Of a stretch of DNA of 64,000 bases, positions 23,351 through 34,560 are shown piece after piece. The notes beneath the pieces are model-generated. The model did no database searches, was not told the DNA's origin, and saw only the letters and a program-made list of their open reading frames with translations. Positions within the stretch are counted from its first letter, which is position 1, and each line of letters begins with the position of its first letter. The stretch lies in NCBI GenBank assembly GCA_020744425.1, contig JAGMUV010000021.1, forward strand, positions 682,001 to 746,000, given 5' to 3'. A program made the translations under genes and the position numbers. Origin of the DNA: Dactylonectria macrodidyma (taxonomy: Eukaryota > Ascomycota > Sordariomycetes > Hypocreales > Nectriaceae).

Positions 23351-24189
23351 CTAGAAAGATAACGGACAACAGGCAACGATAAAACGCCAGTACCATGTTA
23401 AATTCCCTTCCCATATCTATGGACTTGTCACCCCTTTCAAAAGTTTGCTTACGACGGACCTAGCATAAACGTCCGTCATCATGCCATTCGCGTTCCCCTT
23501 GTACCTGATACGCTCCATAGTGCTTTTCACTGGGAGGTAAAACGAGTTATCCGGTGCGTAGAGTCCATGGTGGAGAATGTTGCTGCGGACGAATCCGGTA
23601 ACAACCTCGATGACGGATATGCCAAATGGCTTCAGTTCCTGGTGACTTCGTTAGAACAGAGCAGCTGCCGCATTCGAATGGCGATTTACAAGACGTAAAA
23701 TCTTTGTGTATTGGCTGAGAGCAGCCTTAGAGGCGTTGTAAGCACCTTGCCACATGACCGGCACGTCGCGAGTCACACTTCCAATCCGTACAATCCGTCC
23801 GTGGGGAGCCTCGCGGAGGAGTGGAACAAAAAGCTGATAGAGACGCATCACAGCATAGACATTGACTGTGAACAATTTCGCAGCCTTGTCCACATCTAAG
23901 TCGACTGCCGTAGCTGCGTAGTGTGTCCCGGCATTGTTGACCGAAAAATCAAGACGACCACCTATGCTTTTCGCAACCTCGCCCCCCAACCCTTCTATAT
24001 TGTCCACATTGTCGAGTTCAAGGGGTAAGGCTTCGGTGTTTGAATATTGACTAGTCAGATCCTGGAGAGATTCGACTCGCTGGGCAGTAGCAAGGCAGTG
24101 ACTCCGCTGGAAGCGAAGGCTATGGCCAGCTTCTTTCCAATGCCGCTGCTACAGCCAGTGATGAGTGCGACCGGTGCTTTGGAAGACAT
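23351..24189 (-). pseudogene. Short-chain dehydrogenase/reductase, frame-shifted with early stop
   Basis: The start MSSKAPVALITGCSSGIGKK has the TGxxxGIG cofactor motif. After FASSGV the frame must shift by one base (near 24100) to continue as ATAQRVESLQDLTSQYSNTE. The rest of the fold is readable: LDFSVNNAGTHYAA (NNAG), a Ser in RIGSVTRDV and the catalytic YNASKAAL. A 51-nt intron (23689-23639) leads to LKPFGISVIEVVTGFVRSN. A TAG at 23419-23417 then cuts off IWEGNLTWYWRFIVACC, which stays in frame to 23351. The family resembles fungal AYR1-like acyl-DHAP reductases. It lies in the cluster, divergent from the dioxygenase. Either it is a true pseudogene or the one-base gap is an assembly error; the stop codon argues for decay. 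Confidence 0.8.
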
Positions 24190-24815
24190 CGGGTGTGCAA
24201 GTGAGAGGCTCGCAAGGTAGCCAGGATGCGAGTAAGAATAAGCGCGTCTGAACAATATATCTTCTTGCCTGGCGAGATACGATTCAAAGATTGCAAGGAA
24301 AGATCCCAAAATAAAGCCGCAATTTGTCAGCACCACGAGACGCCGTGTGCCGACTTTGCACGGACACACAGGTCGTCGGACCGCGGCCTTTATCTTGATC
24401 ACCACGCTCCTCCGGGCTACATTTGGCATGTGTCTTATTAAAACACCCACGTGAGCGGAATTCGTGCGTCAACTTACCACCGGAGTAACTTCAGTGTGGG
24501 GTCGCCGCCAACCTGAAGATCCACCGAATGAGGTTCTTCCGAGTGTGCCAACTCGCCTCCAACGGTGGCATTTCATGTTGCCGAGATTGCCTGTAGTGGT
24601 CCGCCACCTCTTTCGACATTGAGCTTTCGGTATTCGTAGGCCATGTGCCAATACTAAATAGCATTTAAGTTGCAATCTTGGCGTCGCCCCGACCATAAAT
24701 ACCGTCTCCGCAGTATGAGCAAAGGCATCCCGCACCATGTGTGAAGATGTCACCGGTCTTCAATCTTCTTTTCCTAACCCTTTCGAAACTTCCGAGGTTC
24801 CTGCGTGAGGCCATC
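24190..24815. promoter_or_regulatory. Divergent promoter, SDR pseudogene / dioxygenase
   Basis: Contains TCCTCCGG at 24408-24415 and CGG/CCG-rich patches at 24375-24386 (GTCGTCGGACCG). An upstream in-frame ATG for the dioxygenase lies at 24741. Confidence 0.4.
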
Positions 24816-25875
24816 ATGCCTGACATGCTGATTCCTCCAATCTTGAATGGCCCGTCAAAGGTCCAGCTTGCTCGCATAAGCCACGTCTACTTTGAGCACC
24901 CGGACTTGGAAAGATTCAGGGAATTCGCCAAGGACTTTGGATTCGTCGAGGAACGTACGACGGCAGATACAATCTATTTTCGCGGGTACGGCAAGGACCC
25001 GTATGTTTATGTCGCTTCGAAATCTAAGGACGGGAAGCCGAGATTTCGAGGCCCAGCTTTTGTTGCGGCTTCACAAGAAGAGTTTGACAAAGCGGCTAAA
25101 CTGGAAGGTGCTACCGTCAGCTCCTTAAACGGTGCTCCCGGCGGAGGCAAGATTATCACGTTCAATCGACCTGATAAGACATTCTTCCACGTTATTTTTG
25201 GGCAGGAAGAGCGCGAGATAAACTCACAGGAGCCGACAGCTACTCATGAACAGCAAGGGCCATTCAACAAACCATTTAATAAACCAAGACGAGGTTAGTA
25301 GCGACACGATTTGCTATAATTTACCTACCATCTAACGCTATGCAGGCAAATTCCAGCGTTACCATCAGGGTCCGGCCTTAGTCCACAAGCTAGGCCATGT
25401 TGGCTACGTGGTACCAGATTTTGACCGCGAGCTCGCATGGTATACAGACAACTTTAACTTCATCCCATCCGATGTGCTCTACCACTGGGATTTCTCCAAC
25501 CTCGACGTGTTGACTTTCATGCACCTTGACCTCGGTGAGGAGTACTCTGACCATCACTCGTTTTTTATGCAGAGGGCAGAGCCCCATGTTAAGAAGATAT
25601 TCCTTCACCACACATCCTATGAGGTCGCCGACTTTGATACGCAACTCCTCGGACATGAGTGGCTAGCAAAGAAGGGCTGGAAGAGTATTTGGGGGGTCGG
25701 TCGCCATGTCCTGGGCAGTCAAATCTTCGACTACTGGGCCGATCCGAGCGGGTTCAAGATTGAGCACTATGCAGACGGCGATGTTGTCAATAAGCACACG
25801 CCGACGCAGAGGGATGTTGTTGGCCCATTTTCAGTGTGGGGTCCCGAAGTTCCTAAAGACTTTGGAGACAAGTGA
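24816..25875 (+). CDS. Type I extradiol (catechol 2,3-type) dioxygenase, VOC superfamily
   Basis: Two exons (24816-25293 and 25346-25875; 52-nt intron) give 335 residues with two VOC modules. The N-terminal module begins VQLARISHVYFEHPDLERFR. The catalytic C-terminal module has GHVGYVVPDFD (His177), FLHHTSYEVADFD (His248) and SGFKIEHYADGD (Glu299), the 2-His-1-Glu Fe(II) triad of type I extradiol enzymes. GRHVLGSQIFDYWADPSG supplies the conserved C-terminal signature. These enzymes cleave the ring next to, not between, the two hydroxyls, giving yellow muconic semialdehyde-type products. That product would suit the FAH-family hydrolase of the same cluster. An in-frame ATG at 24741 would add 25 hydrophobic residues. 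Substrate unknown. Confidence 0.9.
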
Positions 25876-26403
25876 GGCGTTGCTTGAGCAATAGCATATT
25901 GAAAGATAAATACTTGGAATGGAGGCCGTTCCAGGTTGTTGACTAAACTCAGCCCCAAGACCCATATCTCAGCTCGAGACAGTTGATGCAATACGGTCGC
26001 GATTTTGCAAAGGCATCCTCAATTAGCAAAGCTAGACATGGCAGAATGCAAGTGACCTGATTTATGCATTCCAAGATGCCTGCGATCCTAGTCCTCCAAG
26101 TTGATTGCCGTCCAGCGAAGTATCCTAACCCACAGCGCGCCTCCCCACGTCAGTGGTAAGATGTTACCCCCTACCTCTACCTCTAACAAATTGCCACCCC
26201 AAACGCCAGAAGCCTACCAGATTCACCCAAACTAAATCTTGCTCCTTTACCTAATGCCACTACTTTTGTCATGTTATTAACTTCTGTTAACTAACCCCCC
26301 TTATTCTTTATTCTGGCTAGCTGCTTTTGACATTTTCTAATACTTGAGTGCCACGACCTATACATGACCATTTCTTAACAGCTCTTATCAGTAGATTCCC
26401 GCA
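25876..26403. other. Intergenic
   Basis: No gene or repeat recognised. Confidence 0.4.
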
Positions 26404-27430
26404 TTGACCTTGAGCTGTCTCCACACCCCCACCAATCCATGCGGTTTACCCTTCGCTTCACAGAGAAAGAAACCCGCCCAACCCCAACAGGAGGACACCC
26501 CCATGAGGGACGACCGCGAAGAAACGTTCAATGACGCGGGCACTGAACTCAAGCAACTTCGACGTGAGAACGCACGATTGGGAACGATCGTCAACGACCT
26601 CAACCAAGCATCCAAAGAGACGACCGCTCGAAACGAGGGACGATTTAGCACCCTATACTACCAACCCCAGCAGTTCGCAGTCAATCAAGCCCCCAGCGAC
26701 GACAGCGAACTCCTTCAACATCGTAACCAACCTACAGCACACAGCCCGCGTTCTTGGTGAACAACAAGTCCGCAATGTGCAACAACAAATGGAATAAATC
26801 CGGGAACTCGGTAACTTCGAAATCGCGAGGAAGATACTGGAGAAAATCTCAACCCCAGGAACGTTCGACGGGTCCGCCAACAAACTTCGAAAATTCATCA
26901 CATAACTCAAAGATTACCATATGTATTTGCCAAGCCAACTCCGGAGCGAGAAACTGAAGGTCAGACACGCAATGGGATTGCTCGCACAACCCTACGAAGA
27001 ATGAATCCATACCTATGGGACTTTGTCGAAAATCCGGAAACGGAGCAGTCAGCTGCGGCTAAGCTACTTTTATCCCGCTTCCAAAACTTCGAAGGGAACT
27101 GTTGACACTTACGGAGAAATGAATGAACGACACAACGACGCCATCGCGATCAGGAAGCTCTGACAAAAGAAGGCAGCCTCGGAGTACCTTCTAGAACTCA
27201 GATTCGTCGTAGCCAAGCTCGGCTGGCAAGACGAGACATTTATCGATAAATTTTTACCGAGGATAAAACTTTCCTCAGTTTAAAACCAGAGCAGTCCACG
27301 CACTAGCACTCACGGCGAGGACCATCACCATATGCGAAGAGATGGTGGACAAGCGACCTCACCCAGCTAGTGAGAACAGGCGGAGCGCGCACGAAAAACA
27401 GTGGCGAGCCGGTAGAGGAGCTTTTATCCA
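26404..27430 (+). pseudogene. LTR-retrotransposon gag remnant
   Basis: Across shifting plus frames the sequence reads ETFNDAGTELKQLRRENARL (coiled coil), then PGTFDGSANKLRKFI, LKDYHMYLPSQLRSEKLKV and RHAMGLLAQPYEE. This is the order and wording of fungal Ty3-type gag/capsid proteins. Several stop codons and frame shifts break it. No protease, reverse transcriptase or integrase follows. The remnant ends shortly before a 25-C homopolymer at 27439. Confidence 0.6.
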
Positions 27431-27438
27431 AGTTCTCT

Positions 27439-27463
27439 CCCCCCCCCCCCCCCCCCCCCCCCC
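27439..27463. repeat. Poly-C homopolymer (25 nt)
   Basis: An uninterrupted run of about 25 C at the end of the gag remnant. The length is likely unstable or imprecisely sequenced. Confidence 0.9.
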
Positions 27464-27518
27464 TTCCCCCCTGATGGCGTGTGACTGCTATAGCAATATC
27501 CTTCTAGCTATTTTAGCA

Positions 27519-27722
27519 TAAAGGATGTACAGGGACTCAGAGCGGGGACTTGACACAAGCAAGAACATACACACACCCAATCAGATGCCTCACACGATAA
27601 AAGCTCGTGACAAGCCGTATTGGATCCATCAAGGATGTATAGGGACTCGTAGTAGGGACTTGACGCAAGTAAGAACATACACATACCCAATCAGATGCCT
27701 CACACAATAAGAGCTCGTAACA
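27519..27722 (-). repeat. Tandem copies of an LTR-like fragment
   Basis: Two direct copies (about 27519-27613 and 27630-27722), each running AAGGATGTA[C/T]AGGGACTC ... AATCAGATGCCTCACAC ... GCTCGT[G/A]ACA. On the minus strand each begins TGTCACGAGC, as LTRs begin TG. A third copy lies at 51839-51935. Confidence 0.7.
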
Positions 27723-27915
27723 CCTAACTTAGCCTTAGTTAGATGACTAGAAAACGGCGACTGATAACTAGGTGGGCGCCTGGGCGCGCCCACTGACTAA
27801 TCACCCCCAATTGCGTCCCCAATGGGCGTGTGGGTGAACCAGACGCGCTTCACTGGTGCGAAACAATTCAGTCGCCAAGCAGTGGCTACAATGGCCGAGT
27901 CAACATTTGTCGAAG

Positions 27916-28157
27916 ATGTCCTCCCACCGTAAGGCATATACAATTCATGCGATTCTCTTCTTGCAGCCATCAATTGTTGGGCGAAGCCTCGAGGATATGC
28001 TTTTGCGACTGGCAAATCTACAAAAACCCCGAACGGGCGCGTCAAGGTGGTGTATGCGTGCGATCGAAACAAACAACCACCGAGCCTTTCTACCGAACGG
28101 GCTCGCCGCACCTCAAGTCGAAGAACTGGCTGCAAGTTCTTGGCCCTAGTTAATTAG
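27916..28157 (+). pseudogene. MULE/FAR1-like transposase, N-terminal fragment
   Basis: A short exon (27916-27928) spliced to 27967-28157 (intron GTAAGG...TTGCAG) would give about 67 residues: CWAKPRGYAFATGKSTKT, VKVVYACDRNKQPPS and RRTSSRRTGCKFLALV. The spaced pattern of a Gly-Tyr-Ala aromatic turn, C-D-R and T-G-C is that of the FAR1/WRKY-GCM-type DNA-binding domain at the start of fungal MULE transposases. Nothing of the catalytic region follows. The small intron is plausible but unproven. It is not part of the MULE at 15205-18725. Confidence 0.5.
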
Positions 28158-29459
28158 TCATTAGACGGAAATATATAGGTCCTAAGCCATCGGCCAGACA
28201 AAGAGTACGCTAAGCATAACTACCTACCAAGCGAGGACCTATCTGCATACCCAGCGCACCGACGATATGAAGAGCAAGATGCGGCAACTGTCTCTAATCT
28301 TGCAATGTCTGGCACTACTCCGCGATAAATAAGAACATATCTCCATAATTATTCGGAGACACTGGTAACTTAACGAGATATATACAATCGGATCGCGGAG
28401 ACGAGGAGAGATCTACGAGAAGGCCAAAGCAGTGATCGCGCTGATGAAGTTCAACACCGCTCGTCTCGTCGGAATAGTTGCTGATGGAGTGGTTTCCACC
28501 TTCATCCCTGGTAGAAGAGAATTGGTGGATGTTGTCATCTGAGCTTGCAGAGGACTCGGCGCCTTCAACATTGAGAATCCCTCCTTGGGATTGTTTCGAA
28601 CCGTGTGGGAAACCTCCCCATGGGCATCTCCCTCCTCTAACGGTCGGACCATAACGGCGAAGTAAAGCTGGAGTTCGCGTAGGAGTATGGCTGGTCTAAC
28701 TGATCATATAACAAGCAGGAGGACGACTCTAAAGTCTGCATCTGCGAAGACTTTGTGTTTATAGGGATAGAACGCTTGGACGGCAGCTGATACCCAGTAT
28801 CATTATGTGAGACTAGTAAGACATTCCTGGTCATGAGAACGGCTTGGGCTGAATTGAGTTCAGGTAACATCTGGTGCCGCTTAAACCCAAAGACGAAATA
28901 GATCTCCGTTGAAGTACTCATTTCCATCCCGTTTTGGGGTGAAAGCACCAATCTGTGCTCGGCAATGATCAACTCAACCCGGCAAGGGTAGAGATGAGTC
29001 TTAAACAGTTTAATCCGTACGCACCTCGGGATTGCCGCAACTAAAATTCACTGCCCCCTTCTAAGCGGATACAGACCTTAGTGCTAATCTGACTTAGCCC
29101 AGCCACAAATGTCGAGCACTGGAAAGTTTAAGTTACGAACCGGAGCATCTCAATTCCTCCGCGGTTCAACATACCAGGCTTTCTCTCCTTTGCCAAATAA
29201 CCTCCTGGCGGGAGTACCATGCCAAGACGGGCGAGCTCGCCAAGACAATGTTGGGAGAGCCATGTGCAAGGGGCGCTAGCTCGCTCGACTCAGGGAGCAG
29301 GGCAGTGGTGTGGTCTTGGCCATCGTCTTGTGGGGACATCGGTTGCGACGATCGACACTCAGAATCCACCAGGACGAAACGCAGCATTGCGTTTCTTCAG
29401 CACCTTTTGGGCCTGCGTTCAGGACCTGCCCTGCCTAGTTAACTGCTGGCTGCAGCTCC
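28158..29459. other. Unassigned sequence with coding-like patches
   Basis: At 28420-28650 a plus-strand frame reads FNTARLVGIVADGVVSTF and NIENPSLGLFRTVWET with one stop. At 28637-28972 there is a minus-strand frame of 111 residues. Neither matches a family I recognise, and both are probably debris of old coding sequence. Confidence 0.3.
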
Positions 29460-30612
29460 TGCTACTTCTCCAGTTGTTGCTAGTTACCCTACCTGCTGTT
29501 GTCTCTCTTGCTGTCATCCCATCTTCTCGGGCCTGACGACTTCCTCCTTGGCCAGTCGGCGCTCCTCAGTCTCATCCCGCCCATCATCTCGACCCTGCTC
29601 CTTTTGTCCTGTTGCCTCAACCTCCCACCCCCTGCCCGCCTCGATTCGCTGCCAACAAGAGGACGGCCTCACACGAGACGCTCTCAGTCCTTGTAGTAGA
29701 TGACAACTCCCACACGAGACGACACACTGGTCCTCCCCCTCCTGCTCGCCTTGCACATCCATCCCCGCCACGCCTCAATCATCGCCGCCCGTGGTGTCTT
29801 ATTGCACTTGTCCTGTTGCCAACCTTGATCCACCCCGTGCTGCGTCTCAGTTGCGTCCGATTATACACACAAAAACCGACCGCGAGCCACCACCCAGCTT
29901 TCGTCCACAACCCGCCTCTTGTGCTCGCAACTTGCCGGCCAGGAAAGGTCCAACGAATTCTCCCATCACGTCCAGCATCCTCCGAGTCCGCTTCACAGAT
30001 CCCGGCCACTGGGTGTCTTTGTAGTGGTCCGAATATTTCTCGACAACCCACCAGCACGGCTTCATGCTGTATTACCAGAACGCCCCAAGATCCAGCTTCC
30101 TAGTATCACGGTGCAGCATCTCAACCGACAGGCACTCGCCCTCGTCTGTCGCCGTCCTCGACCCTTAACTCGCAGTCTCGCAGTCACGGCTTGACCTTAT
30201 TGACATCGTCTCATCATCCAACTGTTGGGTATTCTTCTCTTGTCTGGTAAGCTTTTGTGGCAATAACCTTATGCAGGGTAACTACCCTGGCCATCCCGAG
30301 ATCGGCCTCGACAACCTCACACAACGGGGAACTGATCAGCTTATTTGCTCTTGAGCTGGGCAAAGCCAAACACCACTCGGCAATTGTGCCCTTGGCAGAC
30401 AGGTTTCCCACCAAGGGCGCCTCCTCAACTCTGGTCGTTGCTCGTACTGTGTAGAGCGGGTGCTAACAGCGAAAGTGAGTCCACACGACGTATTGACATC
30501 TCCGCATCGAGATCATCTTCTGGCACTGGTCCGAGGGGACTTGGTGATTGTTAGATCGAGCATACGGGCGTCTCTCCGTCCGGCCAACTAAACCAGCACA
30601 AGCGCTCCCTTC
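29460..30612 (+). promoter_or_regulatory. CT-rich leader/promoter of the Zn2Cys6-PAS gene
   Basis: Pyrimidine-rich sequence with many short upstream frames, typical of long 5' leaders of fungal regulatory genes. The 163-residue open frame at 29612-30103 is proline/serine-rich and judged non-coding. Confidence 0.35.
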
Positions 30613-32942
30613 ATGCTTCCCAGAAGTCCTCCCGTCGACGCAACGCCTCTTCCGCTCGGTCAGCGCCGAGGGATCTCAGACCTGGCACGAATCGCCTTAG
30701 ACCTGACCTGGGCACCCAAGAGAGTAGAATTCGATGACTCTGCCCAGTCTCGGGCATACTCCTCTCCGTCCATGTTAGGGTCTCCGCCTCTTCCCACGAA
30801 GCCATTTCAAGGGGCCGGCGAACATGGCTAAGCGCCGGGTGGTTATCCAACTAAGGATCCCCAGGATGGCTACCGCGGAACTCCGAACCAGCAGTCTCCA
30901 ATCGATCCCCAAGGACAGCCAAACATACCCCCATCGTCACCCAGCTTATTCCAGCGAAAACAGCAGGAGGCAATGCCATACCTGTATCGCCGGCCTGAAG
31001 GAACCCTAGCCAGACCTGGCCCGCATGTTCAACCAGGAGTTCCAGGTATGCCCCAACAATCGGGTTATCTACCCGCAGGCGGACCAACCGCCCCAGGACC
31101 ATATCCTGTGCCCAGCCGTCCTCTGGTTGCCGAGAACCAGCAGATGACCTTGCCCAAATCCCGGAGGAAGACCAAGGGCGTTGTGGCGTCGGCCTGTGTA
31201 CCCTGCAAACGGACCCATCTCCGGTAAGAGCTCCTGTAGGATTTGACACCCCTTGTACCAAGTTGCTGACTGGGTGATAGATGTGACAGTGCGTATTCCC
31301 GTTTACATTTCCACCCCCTCGATTTCTTTCAATGCATCGCATTCAACACCCGAGTTCTGCAGTGTATCAACAGGGTGGCAGCGCCTCCAGTCCGACCCAA
31401 CTTGTCTGGGAAAGTAGGATTTCACCAGGACCGATGGTACTTGAGCTATAGTGGCAGCGCCACTAGTCTGTAAAGGGTGTAACCCGCAGAGGAGCCTGTT
31501 TCGGACCTAAAACCTCGACCTGAACGTGATAGCCGACTGGCTCGCCGATTAAGGTTGAAGAGATGGTTGAGAACATGGCGTTAGAAGACTTCGGCTCGGA
31601 AAAGAGCCTGGTTTGAAGGCTAATGGTTGTGCTTGTTGAACTAGGCATGGCTAGTGCCGCGACTGGAAATTGCTGATGGCTTCGTCTTTGGATATTGGTG
31701 CTAATTCGTATTGCAGTACAACGACCTTGTTCGAGATGCATCACAAACGGAAAAGAAGACTCTTGTGTTGATATGCAACACAAGAAACGAGGCCGGCCGC
31801 GCCTGAAAGACGATCGAGATATGCGATATGATACATTGCGGTTTCCACACCCTCCGGACGCGGCCGCGAGACGACCATTGAGTATATACCCATCTGGTGG
31901 TGGTGCAATGGGATCAGGGTAATGACTTATTCCGGAAGTGTTACATTAAGTACTAACACATCGAGCAAGCGAGCCGATGCCTCCTCGATACCTTGAACGA
32001 GCCCTAGCTGCGGATGCAAATTCTTATATAGCACCCTCATCGATTGCGGCTCGGGTGCCGGAGCCTGTGGCGTTCTTAAACATGAAGCTGGAATTTGCTA
32101 AGGTGTCGCCAGTGTTTGTAGATGCGATTGGCCGTTCCAATATCCAAGGACGAAATCTAAGCGACATTGTGATACCAGCAGAACGAGAAAGGGTCCTGAC
32201 AATTCGAAGCCAACTCCTCGAAGAGCAAACAAGAAAGGAGCCAAACTACCTTCCCCCAATTCTGGCAAGACTCGACCACATAATACAGGGACCTGAACTC
32301 AGAGCGGAGGAAGTTGGGCGGTTTTAACTTGAGCATCAGGAGTACCTGACCTTTCAAACGTTTGATAGACAGGCTAGGCAGTATCCAGTGCGCCTGGGTC
32401 TTGCAAAGGAAAGGTCCATCTATTTCGTGGTTATGATATTAAGCCACGCTGCACGACACTCTTATCCACAGGCGCCCTCGCCCCTCTTTGCTCAGGGATA
32501 TAACCCGCAACCGCAAACCACCCAGGCGGCCTGCGGCCGACATGCCCCGGTCTCTGCGACGTTCGATCCGGCATTGCAGAGGTTCAACGAGGGCCCGTTC
32601 GTGTCTCGGCCGCCTCCAGGTCCATCTGGGCAGCTGCCGCCAAATCCAACCCCGGACATGGGAGCCGGAGCACCGTCGTATGCTGCGTCCCCGAAGAGTC
32701 AAGAGTACCCTGGGCCGACGTCGTATCATATGCCCCGAAGCGAATTGACGACAACGATTCGACCTCGACCGCAACCGTCATTCCAGCTTCTCCCAATTCG
32801 AGCACAGCAGGATCAGGCGGAGCATCTTGGGGAGCGGACCCGGCGTTGGTCGAGGATGCAGTCGCGAATGCTTTTAAGGGCCGGAAAGGACAGGTGGTTA
32901 GATAGATCCGAATCGACTGAAAAGACCGGATCTGTACGATGA
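30613..32942 (+). pseudogene. Zn2Cys6-PAS transcription factor with two in-frame stops
   Basis: The reading frame is otherwise continuous over four exons: 30613-31223, 31281-31288 (8 nt), 31717-31918 and 31970-32942, for 598 codons. It starts MLPRSPPVDATPLPLGQRRG, and the zinc cluster CVPCKRTHLRC-DIQRPCSRCITNGKEDSC (195-223) spans two introns. HKKRGRPRLKDDRD follows, then a PAS-like segment (VAFLNMKLEFAKVSPVFVDA ... IQGRNLSDIVIPAERERVL) and a Pro/Gln-rich C-terminus. Two TAA codons interrupt it, at 30829-30831 and 32325-32327; both are one C-to-T step from CAA (Gln). Intron 2 is unusually long (428 nt). The pattern suggests a host-type regulator inactivated by RIP-like mutation. A functional homologue elsewhere in the genome would be expected. 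Confidence 0.8.
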
Positions 32943-34271
32943 CATGTGGCTTGGCGCCGATGAGATACCCAAGTTGGCAGCGTGCACTGTGGGAATAATT
33001 GTTGAGTGAAGGGCCATATGCGCGCGGGCAACACAAATCTCGCGTAGAATCAAGGCATGCCTTTCGGAACGAAAGGTCTTCTGATGGATTCACCAGCTAC
33101 GCCAAAAGTTCAGGGTGCCCGCTTATTGCTATAGCTAGGATTAATCCGATACATAATCCAACATCTTCTTAAAGCTCTGGGATTTTCAACCCCGAAATTT
33201 GGCGGCCCCTTTGCAAAATTACCAGATTAAGTGATTACCCGGTTAGTAAGCGCAACTACACCTCCCGTTAGTCCGGATTAACCCCATCCGAATGCCCCCC
33301 AGAGGTGCCAATCTTCTCTTCCTCATTTGGCAATGCGCACATGTGAACTCTCATTCGCTCTCTGAGATTAAGTGTAAAGGAGTCTTCTTTGAGGGTTTCT
33401 TGTTAAGAGACACGTAAAATTCACGTGAAATGCACTTGGGAACTCGGTTTGTGATAGCATTATTGCTCTTGTCCTTATTTTACAGGAGACGCAAACGCTT
33501 TACGGTTTGCCCAAAAGAGCCTAACACTATCAACGTTGAATAACTAGCCTTACTTTATACCCTAAAGTATAAAAATAGCTCTCCTAATCTAACTTATACT
33601 ATTAAAATACCCTCATTATGTTTTTATAACCTAAGTTATAAGACCTTTAGCCTTTTCTAGTAGTCAGGACTTATATTTTATACCCTGGGGTACAAAAGTC
33701 AACTTACTCGCCTCTACTAGTAGGTTCTCTAAAGATACATGGGGAACCTAGGTCTAACCTATAGGCTAAGAACCGCATTGCGAAAGGACATCACGACCTC
33801 AGTATCAGAGACTGTACCGTGATTGTTTGTTATGATCCGACATGCTGGCGCTTCAATTTTTTTCCACCCGGGAAGGCGGGGAGCCCAATCTTTCTCTGCT
33901 CGATTGATAGCTTACGTGAACCATCGCAACTCTGCACCCGGCTCGGTGTCTCGGCCTCAGGCAGCAGCTGTTGAAGAGGTCGCCTCTCTGCTGTTCTGGC
34001 CTGAACGCGGTGGCTCCGGCACGGCTCACGGCCTCCAAATCCAACTCAGGGAGACTGATCGGTGGGCTCAGTAGGTGGCCTGGGGCAAGGCCAGGGTTGA
34101 TCAGTGCGGTGAGGGGTTAGGGTTAGGCTTGATACTTTTATAACCAGCAGAGCCTGCCCGGATCTGAGCCGCCTGCACGGCGTGGACCTCGTTTGCCGCT
34201 CGCGGTTAGGGGGCTTCACCATTGTCCAGCGGCCATCGTCGAACTCGGCGATACTCTTTGATCTCGTTTCG
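32943..34271. other. Intergenic with AT-rich block
   Basis: 33530-33760 is AT-rich and TA-dense (RIP-like). 33820-34120 is GC-richer with short overlapping frames on both strands, none convincing. Confidence 0.35.
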
Positions 34272-34560
34272 TTAAGATGGTTTGAGGTGCTCTTCCAATT
34301 CGACTTCATCATATTGGATCCGCAGAGCACCCGCGCCAATAGAAAAGTTACCGTCCACGAAACGGCAGTCACGGGTCTCACGTACCAGTTTAAGACGACA
34401 CATATCGTCTTGGCCAAAGCTGTTGGGAACCGCGTGTCGGTTCTTGGCATACGCTTCACTTGAGTCCGTCCAATCTCTCAGCATAATACGTATGGCGCGA
34501 GCTCCCGGACGAAAACTAACAGGAGTTCGAGGAGACTCTTGGACGACGACTTTCGGGTCG
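34272..34560 (-). other. Coding-like segment, unidentified
   Basis: A minus-strand frame reads SFRPGARAIRIMLRDWTDSS, YAKNRHAVPNSFGQDDMCRL and FVDGNFSIGAGALRIQYDEV, ending at 34272. It could be the last exon of a gene whose 5' exons I cannot follow, with a possible acceptor near 34565. I do not recognise the family. Confidence 0.35.

Noticed and set aside
24741..24815. Hydrophobic N-terminal extension of the dioxygenase as a signal peptide
   Set aside because: Type I extradiol enzymes are cytosolic. The conserved region begins shortly after the Met at 24816, so the extension is probably leader sequence, though not excluded.
29612..30103. 163-residue Pro/Ser-rich plus-strand frame
   Set aside because: Lies in the CT-rich leader of the Zn2Cys6-PAS gene; composition explains its openness.
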